DNA of 64,000 nucleotides, from assembly GCF_900091595.1 (NCBI RefSeq), contig NZ_FMCW01000007.1, forward strand, positions 183,432 through 247,431, read 5' to 3'. The position numbers and the translations under genes are program-made. The stretch comes from Micromonospora haikouensis. Lineage in GTDB: Bacteria; Actinomycetota; Actinomycetes; Mycobacteriales; Micromonosporaceae. The notes under the pieces were generated by a model, which saw nothing but the letters and a program-made list of their open reading frames with translations, was not told where the DNA came from and did not search any database. Below, piece after piece: positions 56,188-64,000 of the stretch; position 1 is the stretch's first letter; every line of letters begins with the position of its first letter.

Positions 56188-59100
56188 CCGCCGTGGTCAA
56201 CTGCTTCGTCATCGGTGGCACCCGGGTCCTCGCCCGCTGCGCCGACCAGCTCGTCGCGGCCGGCGTACGCGTCGAGGGCGTCTTCACCGACGACCCGGCC
56301 GCCACCGCCTGGGCGGCCGAGCACGGCGTGCCCGTGCTCGACCCGCGCGCCGACCTCGTCGCCGCCCTCACCGACACCCCCGTCGACTACCTGTTCAGCA
56401 TCGTCAACTTCCGCATCCTGCCCGGCGCCGTGCTGGAGCTGCCCCGGGTGGCCGCCGTCAACTTCCACGACGGCCCGCTGCCCCGCTACGGCGGCAGCAA
56501 CGTCGCCGCCTGGGCGCTCTACGAAGGCGCGTCCCGGCACGCCGCGACCTGGCACCGGATGACCGAACGCGTCGACGCGGGCGCCGTCCTGCTCGAACGG
56601 TGGTTCCCCATCCGGACCCACTCCACCGCGCTGTCGCTGACCTACGAGACGGCCGAGGTCGGCATCGCCCTCTTCGCCGACCTGGTCCCGCACGTCGCGG
56701 CGGGGACGCTGCCCGAACCCGTCGACACCAGCGGCCGGGAACGCCGCTTCTACCTCCAGTCCGACCGCATCGCCGACGGCGGCCTCATCCACGCCGGCAC
56801 CACGGCCGCCGAGGCCGAACGCATCTCCAAGGCCCTCGACTACGGCACCTTCCCCAACCCGCTCGGCGTGCCGACCCTCGTCACCGCCCAGGGCGCGGTC
56901 TTCACCCGCCAGGTCCGCCGCATCCCCCGCGAGGACCCGCTGCCCGAGACCGTCGCCACGGCCGTCACCGACTCGGCCCTGACGCTGTCCGCCCCCGACG
57001 CCGACCTGCTGCTGAGCGACTTCGTCGCCGTCGACGGCAGCGCGCTGTCCGCGCGGGCCGCCGCCCAGCGCCTCGGCATCGCCCCCGGCCGGCCGCTGCC
57101 CGCCGCGCCGCCCGAGCGGCTCGCCGCGATCGCCGGGGCGCAGGCCCCGCTGCGCCGGCACGAGCCCTGGTGGAAGGCCCGCCTGGCCGACCTGCGTCCC
57201 GCGCCGCTGCCCGCCGACGACTTCTCCGCCGCCGCCGCGCACTACGGCCGCTACGAGCTGGCCTACCTGCCCCGCACCCGGGCCGAGACCGTCAGCGTCG
57301 TCCGCGCGTTCCTCGCCGTGCTCGCCGAGCGCATGGAGGCGCCCACCTTCGACTTCGCCTGGTCGCCGTCGTCGGCCCGTGCGCTGGCCGAGGCGACCTG
57401 CGGGCTCGCCGCCGCGCGCGTGCCGGTCCGGTTCGACGCCGCCGCCGCCGAGGCCCTCGCCGACCGGCTCGACGAGGCGGCCGCCCGCCACGGGTACGCC
57501 ACCGACCTGGAGGTCCGTCTCGGGCTGGCGTACCGCCCGCCCGGCTCCGACACCCCGACCTTCACCCGCGTGATGGTGCTGGAGCGCGACCCCGACGAGG
57601 AGGCCGCCACCGACCCGGACACCGAGATCGCCCTGCTCTGCCTGCACGACGGGCCGCCGATCGTGTTCGTCCGCGAGACCGCGATGACCGCCGACGACGC
57701 CCTCGACTTCGCCGAGCGGGTGGAGGACATCGCCCTCGGCGCGATGCTCCCCGGCGCCGCCAGTCCGGCCACGCCGCGCGCCGCCACGCCGGTGCCGCCG
57801 GCCCCCGAACCGGCCGCCGCGTCCGGCAGCACCGCGTCCGACAGCGCGGCGGTCGACGACGTGGCGTCCGGCAGCTCCGGGTCCGACGCCGCCGCCCCCG
57901 TCGCCGCCGTGGCGGAGCCGACGCCGACCGGCCCCACCGTGCTCGACCTGGTCGCGGCCACCGTGGCGGCCCGGCCGCACGCCGTCGCCGTACGTGCCGG
58001 CGACCGCAGCATCGACTACACCACCCTGGACGCCTGGGCCGACGCCGTCGCCGCCCACCTGTACGACCAGGGCGTCGAGGCCGGCAGCGTCGTCGGCCTG
58101 CTCACCGAGCGCGGCCCCGACCTCGTCCCCGCGATGCTGGGCATCCTGCGCGCCGGGGCCGCGTTCCTGCCGCTGGACCCCAACTACCCGGTGGAGCGGC
58201 TGCGCCGCTACGTGGAGGTCGCCCGCTGCGACCTGATCCTGGCCGACGCGCCCAGCCACGCCTTCGGCGAGACCGTCGGCACCGTCCTGCCGATCCCCGG
58301 CCCGGACGCCTCCGCGCTCGCCGTGCCGCCCACCGTCACCGGGGCGGACCTCGCCTACGTGCTGTTCACCAGCGGCTCCACCGGCGAGCCGAAGGGCGTG
58401 GAGATCGGGCACGCCGCGCTGGCGAACTTCCTCACCGGCATCGGGGAGCGACTCGGCTCCTCCCCGGCCGACGTGATGCTCGCGCACACCACCGTCGCCT
58501 TCGACATCTCCCTGCTGGAGCTGCTGCTGCCGCTGACCGTCGGCGGCACGGTCGCGCTGGCGTCGCGGGCGGTGGCCCGCGACCCGCACCGCCTGGCCGA
58601 GCTCATCGGCGAGGTCACCGTCGCCCAGGCGACCCCCAGCATGTGGCGGCTGCTGCTGGAGACCGGCTGGACCCCGGGGGCGGGGCTCACCGTCCTGTCC
58701 GGCGGCGAGGCCCTCGCGCCGGCCGTCGCCGAGCGGCTGCACGCCACCTCCCGCGCCCTGTGGAACCTGTACGGTCCCACCGAGGCGACGATCTGGGCGT
58801 CCGCCCACCGGGTCGACGCCGTCGGGTCGTACCTGCCGCTCGGCGAGCCGCTGCCCAACCTCGACCTGCACGTCCTCGACGCCGAACTGAACTCGGTCGC
58901 CCCCGGTGGCACCGGCGAACTCTACCTCTCCGGCGTCGGCCTGGCCCGGGGCTACGCCAACCGCCCCGACCGGACCGCCGAGGTCTTCCTCACCCACCCG
59001 GCCACCGGCCTGCGCCTCTACCGCACCGGCGACACCGTGCGGCTGCACACCGACGGCACGATCGAGTGGCTGGGCCGCGCCGACTCCCAGGTGAAGGTCC

Positions 59101-62100
59101 GGGGCAACCGGATCGAGCCGGCCGAGATCGAACGCGTCCTCGGCGGCTACGACGGCGTCACCGCCGCCGCCGTGATCGCCGTCCCGTTCGAGGGGCGCGG
59201 CGAGCCGCGGCTCACCGCGTACCTGGTCGCCGACCGCACCCTCGTCAAGGCCGACCTGGACGAGTTCGTCGGGCAGCGCCTGCCGGAGTACATGGTGCCC
59301 GACGCCTACGTGCGCCTCGACGCCATGCCGCTGACCGACAACGGCAAGATCGCCCGATCGCGGCTGCCCGAGCCGTCCCGGGACACGATCATCCGCACCG
59401 GCGTGCCCTCCGTCGCCGCCGTCGAGCAGCCGACGACCGAGTCGACCGAGCCGCCGGCGCAGCGCATCGCCCGGATCTTCGCCGCCGTCCTCGGCCACGA
59501 CGTCTTCCTGGCCACGGACAACTTCTTCGACCTCGGCGGCGACTCGGCCAACGTCACGATCGCGGCGGCGGCCCTCACCGAGGAGTTCGGCGTCGAGGTG
59601 ACCCCGCCGGCCATCTTCGCCACCGGCACCCCGCAGCGACTCGCCGAACTGCTCCAGCCCGGCGCCGCCCCCGCCGACCGGCCCCGCACCGGCGCCGGCA
59701 CCGTGCGCAGCGGCGCCGGCAAGACCCCCGAGCAGGCCGTCGTCGCCGCCGCGGAGGCCGTCGTCGCCGCCGAGGCCGCGACCGACCCGGCGGAGCAGCC
59801 GGCGAGCACCGCCGTCACCCCGGCCGCCGACCGGCCGGAGCCGCCGCGCCCCCGGACGCCGGCCGCGCCCCCGGCCGCCCCGGCCGACGGCGACACCCGT
59901 ACCGACCAGGCCGGAGCCCGCGCCGATCACGGCACGGTCCGCGCCCGCCACGGCGAAGGCACGGCCGGGGCCGCCGACGCCCCCGCCGACCACGGCGACG
60001 CCCTCGCCGTCATCGGCATGGCCTGCCGGTTCCCCGGCGCGGCCACCCCCGACGAGTTCTGGGCCAACCTCGCCGGCGGCGTCACCAGCGTCGGCGACGC
60101 GCCGCCCGGACACCGGGGCTGGGCGCACCTGTGGACCGACGCCGACGAGGTGCCCACCGGCTGGGTCGACCGCGTCGAGTACTTCGACGCCGCCCGCTTC
60201 CACCTCACGGACCGGGAAGCCCGGCGACTGGACCCGCTGCAGCGCATCCTGCTCAGCGTCACCGACGAGGCGCTGGAGAGCTGCGGCCACGACGCCGCCT
60301 CCCTCGGCACCGCCACCGGCGTCTTCGTCGGCACGATCGCCAGCGACTTCCCCGAGCTGGTGGCCGGCAGCATCGGCCACGGCGACCCGCACGTGGCCAC
60401 CGGCACCGCCGTGTCCATGGTCGCCAACCGGCTGTCGCACGCCTTCAACTGGACCGGGCCGAGCTTCGCCGTCGACACGGCCTGCTCGTCATCGCTGGTC
60501 GCCCTGCACCAGGCCGCCATGTACCTGCGTACCGGCGAGATCGACGCCGCCGTCGTCGGCGCGGCCAACCTGGTGCTCACCCCGACCAAGACCCGGTCCT
60601 TCCTGCGCAACGGCATGCTCTCCCCGAACGGGGTCTGCCGCACCTTCGACGACGACGCCGACGGCTACGTCCGCGGCGAGGGCGCCGGCGTGCTCGTCCT
60701 CAAGCGGCTCGCCGACGCCCAGCGCGACGGCGACCCGATCCTCGCCGTCGTGCGGGGCGCCGCCGTCAACCACACCGGCGCCGCCGGGTTCCTCACCGCG
60801 CCGAGCAGCACCGCCCAGGAGGCGGTCATCCGCACCGCCATGCGGCGGGCCGGCGTCGACGCCGACGGCGTCGGCTACGTCGAGGCGCACGGAACCGGCA
60901 CCCAGCTCGGCGACCTCATCGAGCTGGAGGCGCTGCGCGCCGCCCTCGGCGGGTCCGGCCGCGCCACCGTGGCCGTCGGGTCGGTGAAGACGAACATCGG
61001 CCACCTCGAACCGGCGGCCGGCATCGCCGGTCTGATCAAGACGATCCTGGCGTTGCAGGCCGAGCGCATCCCGCCCTCGGCCAACCTCACCTTCCCCAAC
61101 CGCGGGTTCCGCTTCGAGGACTCGCCGCTGTTCGTCCCCGACCGGCTCGTGCCCTGGACGGGCCCCCGGGTCGCCGGGGTCAGCAGCTTCGGCTTCGGCG
61201 GCGTCAACGCCCACGCCGTGCTGGCGGCGGCGCCGCAGCCCGCCCCGGCCCCCGCCGACGCCGGCCCCGGCCTGCTCACCCTGTCGGCGGACTCCGCCGA
61301 CGGGCTGCGGACCCTCGCCGGTCGGCTGGTCCTGCTGCTGCGCTCGCCGTACTGCCCGCCGCTGGCCTGGCTCTGCGTGGCCAGCCGGCAGCGCCCCGCG
61401 GCGACCCACCGGCTCGCCTGCGTCGTCGACACCGTCGAGCAGCTCGACGACAAGCTCATGCTGTTCCTCGCCCGCGCCGAGGGCACCCGCAACCTCCACG
61501 TCGGCGTCGTCGACCCGGCGGCGGCGGGCGGCACCATCGCACCGCTGGGCACCGACCGCGACGCCCTCGATGCGGCGGCCCGTCGGTTCGTCGCCGGCGA
61601 CACCCTGCCGACCGGGGAACGCGCCCCCGTGCGCTTCCCCACCGCGCCGCACGAGGAGAAGCACCTCTGGCTCGAACCCGCGCCCGCGCAGCTCACGGCG
61701 GGCCCGACGGCCCCGCCGCGTACGCACGGCTGGACGTGGGGCGAGCACCCCGAGGCCGCCGAACACGTCGTCCTCGGCAACCCCACCCTGCCCGGCTCCG
61801 GCTACCCCGGCAAGGTCGCCGAGGTCGTCGGCCGCGCCGCGTACGCCCTGCGCGACCTCACCTTCCGGGCGACCGTGCAGCCCCCGGCCACGCTCACCGC
61901 CGAGCGCACCGGCGACCGGATCACCTTCCGCGACGACACCTCCGGCGTCGTGGCCGACCTGGAGCTGACCGAGCCGACGCCCGCCGACCCGGCGCTCACG
62001 CCACCGGCGAGCGCCGTCGGGTTCACCCCGGTCGGCCTCGACGAGATGTACCGCGACTTCGACCGCAACGGCCTGCGCTACGGCCCCGGCTTCCGCTGCG

Positions 62101-64000
62101 TACGGTCGCTGTCCACCGCGTACGGTCAGGCGCTCGGCACCCTGCGCGCCGACCGCGACCCCGCCGGAGCGGTCGACGCCCGGCTGCTCGACGGCGCCTT
62201 CCAGGTGGCCCTCGCCGCCTGCGGGGCCCAGGGCCTGTACGTGCCGTTCACCATCGCGCGGCTGACCGTGCACGCCCCGCTGCCGGCGGCCGTGCGCGTC
62301 TACGCGCGCCGCGACCGCGGCAGCGCGCCCGACGCGGGGCTGCTCACCGCCAGCCTGGTCGTGCTCGACGGCGACCGGCCCGTGCTGACCGCCGAGGGCA
62401 TCACCTGGCGGCGGATCTCCCCGGCCCCGCCGCCCGGTCAGCCCGGCTCCGCCGGCGCGCAGGACCGGGCCCGGCACGACGGCGCCGCCACCGCGACGAC
62501 CGCCGCCGGCAACGGCCGCGCCCCGGCCGCGCCCGCGCACCCCGCTGTGCCGAGCGGCCACCACCGCGCCAACGGCTCCGCCGCCTCCGCCTCCCTCGGG
62601 CCGGCGCTGGCCAGGTGGATCGCCGAGGGGCTGGAGACCGACGTCGAGTCCCTCGAACTGGACCGCCCGCTGGAGGCCCAGGGCCTCGACTCGATGCTCG
62701 CCGTCTCCCTGGCCCAGGACATCCGCGCTCGGCTCGGCGTCGACATCCCGGTGACGCTGCTGCTCGAGGTGGGGACGGTGGAGAACCTCGTCACCGAGCT
62801 GCGCGACACGTACGGGGTCACCGCCGTGCCGGGCGCCGAGGCCGCGCCCCCCACTGTCCCGGTCGACGCCCCGGTCGTCGAATCACCGGCACCCTCGCCC
62901 ATCCCGGCGGCCGCGCCGGCCCCTCCCGTCGCGGCTGCGCCCTCCGTCGCCGCGGCCCCCGTCGCACCGGCGGTCGCGGCGACGGAGGGGCCCACGGACC
63001 GGCACGACATGGCGATCATCGGCTTCGACGGGGTCTTCCCGAACGCCGGCAGCCCGGACGAGCTGTGGGAGGTCGTCACCAGGGGCGAGGACTGCCTGCG
63101 CGAGGTGCCCAAGTCCCGCTGGGACATCGACGACTACTACTCCGAGGACGCCGAGCCCGGCACCGTCTACCTGCGCCGCGCGGGCTTCGTCGACGAGCTG
63201 ACCGGCTTCGACGCGGCGTTCTTCCGGATCTCGCCCGCCGAGGCACAGTGGATCGACCCCCAGCAGCGCCACCTCATCCAGTCCGCCTGGCGGGCCCTCG
63301 AGGACGCCGGGCTCTCCGGCCGCGCCTCCGAGCGGCCGACGGGCGTGTTCGTCGGCGCCAGCTACCAGCACTACCGCGACATGGTCGTCGGCGACGTCGT
63401 GCAGACCGCCGCCGGCCTCGGCAACCACAACGCGATCCTGGCCAATCGGGTGAGTTATTTCCTGGATCTGTCGGGTCCGAGCATGACGATCGACACGTTG
63501 TGTTCGTCGTCGTTGGTGGCGTTGCACACGGCGGTGCGCAGCATCCGTAGCGGCGAGTGCGACCAGGCCATCGTCGCCGGCGTACACCTCGCGATGTCCC
63601 CCCAGCACTACAACCCCAGCCCCAACCTGCGCGCCCTCTCCCCGACGGGTGCGTCGCGGGCGTTCGACGCGTCGGCGGACGGGTTCGTGCCGGGTGAGGG
63701 TGTGGTCACGGTGGTGGTCAAGCCCCTGGTCGACGCGGTGCGGGACGGGGATCGGATCCGTGGGGTGATCCGGGGAACGGCGGTGAACCACGGTGGTCGC
63801 ACGAGTGGGTTGACGGTGCCGAGCAGTGCCGCGCAGCGGGAGGTGATCGTGGCGGCGTTGCGGGACGCCGGGGTGGGTCCGGACGGGATCGGTCTGGTGG
63901 AGGCGCATGGCACCGGTACGAGTTTGGGTGATCCGATTGAGGTGGAGGGTTTGACGCGGGCGTGGCGGGAGTTCACGTCGCGGACGCAGTTCTGTGCGAT
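56184..64000 (+). CDS. Hybrid NRPS-PKS with formyltransferase loading module, trans-AT type, 3' end outside window
   Basis: An open frame of 2605 codons that runs off the window. Order: formyltransferase (about 1-310; FHDGPLPRYGGSN), a piece resembling the C-terminal half of a condensation domain without HHxxxDG (about 325-535), adenylation domain (about 585-1060; YVLFTSGSTGEPKG, LYGPTEATIW, NGKIARSRL) with specificity residues D-I-L-Q-L-G-L-I-W-K (glycine), peptidyl carrier (Ser1121, LGGDS), KS (1271-1685, Cys1434 in DTACSSSL), a KS-linker region, DH (HVVLGNPTLPG His1861, DGAFQ Asp2003), ACP (Ser2170, GLDSM) and a second KS (from about 2273, Cys2440). No AT or KR domain is present, so extender loading in trans is expected. 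Predicted starter is N-formylglycine, as in oxazolomycin-type oxazole biosynthesis. ATG overlaps the Rieske stop. Confidence 0.92.
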   Translation, partial: MTAVVNCFVIGGTRVLARCADQLVAAGVRVEGVFTDDPAATAWAAEHGVPVLDPRADLVAALTDTPVDYLFSIVNFRILPGAVLELPRVAAVNFHDGPLPRYGGSNVAAWALYEGASRHAATWHRMTERVDAGAVLLERWFPIRTHSTALSLTYETAEVGIALFADLVPHVAAGTLPEPVDTSGRERRFYLQSDRIADGGLIHAGTTAAEAERISKALDYGTFPNPLGVPTLVTAQGAVFTRQVRRIPREDPLPETVATAVTDSALTLSAPDADLLLSDFVAVDGSALSARAAAQRLGIAPGRPLPAAPPERLAAIAGAQAPLRRHEPWWKARLADLRPAPLPADDFSAAAAHYGRYELAYLPRTRAETVSVVRAFLAVLAERMEAPTFDFAWSPSSARALAEATCGLAAARVPVRFDAAAAEALADRLDEAAARHGYATDLEVRLGLAYRPPGSDTPTFTRVMVLERDPDEEAATDPDTEIALLCLHDGPPIVFVRETAMTADDALDFAERVEDIALGAMLPGAASPATPRAATPVPPAPEPAAASGSTASDSAAVDDVASGSSGSDAAAPVAAVAEPTPTGPTVLDLVAATVAARPHAVAVRAGDRSIDYTTLDAWADAVAAHLYDQGVEAGSVVGLLTERGPDLVPAMLGILRAGAAFLPLDPNYPVERLRRYVEVARCDLILADAPSHAFGETVGTVLPIPGPDASALAVPPTVTGADLAYVLFTSGSTGEPKGVEIGHAALANFLTGIGERLGSSPADVMLAHTTVAFDISLLELLLPLTVGGTVALASRAVARDPHRLAELIGEVTVAQATPSMWRLLLETGWTPGAGLTVLSGGEALAPAVAERLHATSRALWNLYGPTEATIWASAHRVDAVGSYLPLGEPLPNLDLHVLDAELNSVAPGGTGELYLSGVGLARGYANRPDRTAEVFLTHPATGLRLYRTGDTVRLHTDGTIEWLGRADSQVKVRGNRIEPAEIERVLGGYDGVTAAAVIAVPFEGRGEPRLTAYLVADRTLVKADLDEFVGQRLPEYMVPDAYVRLDAMPLTDNGKIARSRLPEPSRDTIIRTGVPSVAAVEQPTTESTEPPAQRIARIFAAVLGHDVFLATDNFFDLGGDSANVTIAAAALTEEFGVEVTPPAIFATGTPQRLAELLQPGAAPADRPRTGAGTVRSGAGKTPEQAVVAAAEAVVAAEAATDPAEQPASTAVTPAADRPEPPRPRTPAAPPAAPADGDTRTDQAGARADHGTVRARHGEGTAGAADAPADHGDALAVIGMACRFPGAATPDEFWANLAGGVTSVGDAPPGHRGWAHLWTDADEVPTGWVDRVEYFDAARFHLTDREARRLDPLQRILLSVTDEALESCGHDAASLGTATGVFVGTIASDFPELVAGSIGHGDPHVATGTAVSMVANRLSHAFNWTGPSFAVDTACSSSLVALHQAAMYLRTGEIDAAVVGAANLVLTPTKTRSFLRNGMLSPNGVCRTFDDDADGYVRGEGAGVLVLKRLADAQRDGDPILAVVRGAAVNHTGAAGFLTAPSSTAQEAVIRTAMRRAGVDADGVGYVEAHGTGTQLGDLIELEALRAALGGSGRATVAVGSVKTNIGHLEPAAGIAGLIKTILALQAERIPPSANLTFPNRGFRFEDSPLFVPDRLVPWTGPRVAGVSSFGFGGVNAHAVLAAAPQPAPAPADAGPGLLTLSADSADGLRTLAGRLVLLLRSPYCPPLAWLCVASRQRPAATHRLACVVDTVEQLDDKLMLFLARAEGTRNLHVGVVDPAAAGGTIAPLGTDRDALDAAARRFVAGDTLPTGERAPVRFPTAPHEEKHLWLEPAPAQLTAGPTAPPRTHGWTWGEHPEAAEHVVLGNPTLPGSGYPGKVAEVVGRAAYALRDLTFRATVQPPATLTAERTGDRITFRDDTSGVVADLELTEPTPADPALTPPASAVGFTPVGLDEMYRDFDRNGLRYGPGFRCVRSLSTAYGQALGTLRADRDPAGAVDARLLDGAFQVALAACGAQGLYVPFTIARLTVHAPLPAAVRVYARRDRGSAPDAGLLTASLVVLDGDRPVLTAEGITWRRISPAPPPGQPGSAGAQDRARHDGAATATTAAGNGRAPAAPAHPAVPSGHHRANGSAASASLGPALARWIAEGLETDVESLELDRPLEAQGLDSMLAVSLAQDIRARLGVDIPVTLLLEVGTVENLVTELRDTYGVTAVPGAEAAPPTVPVDAPVVESPAPSPIPAAAPAPPVAAAPSVAAAPVAPAVAATEGPTDRHDMAIIGFDGVFPNAGSPDELWEVVTRGEDCLREVPKSRWDIDDYYSEDAEPGTVYLRRAGFVDELTGFDAAFFRISPAEAQWIDPQQRHLIQSAWRALEDAGLSGRASERPTGVFVGASYQHYRDMVVGDVVQTAAGLGNHNAILANRVSYFLDLSGPSMTIDTLCSSSLVALHTAVRSIRSGECDQAIVAGVHLAMSPQHYNPSPNLRALSPTGASRAFDASADGFVPGEGVVTVVVKPLVDAVRDGDRIRGVIRGTAVNHGGRTSGLTVPSSAAQREVIVAALRDAGVGPDGIGLVEAHGTGTSLGDPIEVEGLTRAWREFTSRTQFCA

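Noticed and set aside
56034..60440. Minus-strand open frame of 1468 codons opposite the NRPS-PKS
   Set aside because: Gly/Val/Arg-rich antisense shadow. The plus strand has continuous NRPS and PKS motifs in one frame.
56600..63550. Plus-strand open frame of 2316 codons in the NRPS-PKS region
   Set aside because: It is the wrong frame, with Arg/Pro-rich composition and no domains. The true frame starts at 56184 and has no stop before the window end.

Overview
The window is very GC-rich with a strong G/C bias at third codon positions, frequent GTG starts, many 4-nt stop/start overlaps (ATGA, GTGA) and TANNNT-type -10 elements. It carries Tat and lipoprotein signals, xylan-degrading loci, DUF6493/SWIM genes and a large NRPS-PKS. 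Together these point to a filamentous actinomycete, most likely a Micromonosporaceae member (inference from gene style, not from a search). No rRNA, tRNA, CRISPR array, insertion sequence or phage gene was seen.

Layout. (1) 0.3-13.3 kb is a coherent locus for glucuronoxylan side-chain oligosaccharides. A seven-gene minus-strand operon runs GH3, two Lpl-type permeases, lipoprotein binding protein, GH39, DUF624 and GH67 alpha-glucuronidase. A divergent pair encodes a CE7-type acetyl esterase and mannonate dehydratase. Twin CGAAA/TTTCG palindromes lie in the shared promoter region. (2) 13.4-17.4 kb is a SWIM zinc-finger gene overlapping a DUF6493 gene. (3) 17.5-20.2 kb holds an intact IclR regulator followed by a run of truncated genes of a protocatechuate/gallate ring-cleavage type cluster. 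(4) 20.2-24.3 kb holds a GH43 gene and a GH51 arabinofuranosidase with a frameshift in a G7 run, behind a LacI-type operator. (5) 24.7-33.0 kb is the potassium operon kdpFABCDE, preceded by a 27-residue membrane peptide. (6) 33.0-36.3 kb holds small housekeeping genes, including a DUF2470 gene and a cysteine-poor ribosomal protein S4 paralogue sharing a 40-bp divergent intergenic region that carries an iron-box-like sequence. (7) 36.5-45.2 kb holds an SCP2-debranching enzyme fusion, an SRPBCC-TM-CBM2 fusion, a GH16-ricin lectin glucanase, a membrane protein, and two tandem subtilases, one of which has lost its catalytic serine. (8) 45.5-52.2 kb is a ribose/deoxyribose-type uptake operon (kinase, permease, binding protein, ATPase, RbsD, DeoC) ending in a GntR regulator, with a clear promoter-operator. 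(9) 52.2-53.7 kb is a gene-poor stretch with inverted repeats. (10) 53.7-64.0 kb is the left part of a biosynthetic gene cluster: flavin monooxygenase, Rieske oxygenase and a giant NRPS-PKS that runs off the window.

The last protein has the order formyltransferase, partial condensation domain, adenylation domain, carrier, KS, DH, ACP, KS, with no AT domain. Its adenylation pocket reads DILQLGLIWK, the glycine code. This predicts an N-formylglycine starter and a trans-AT assembly line, as in oxazolomycin/inthomicin/conglobatin-type oxazole biosynthesis. It is the most interesting system in the window.
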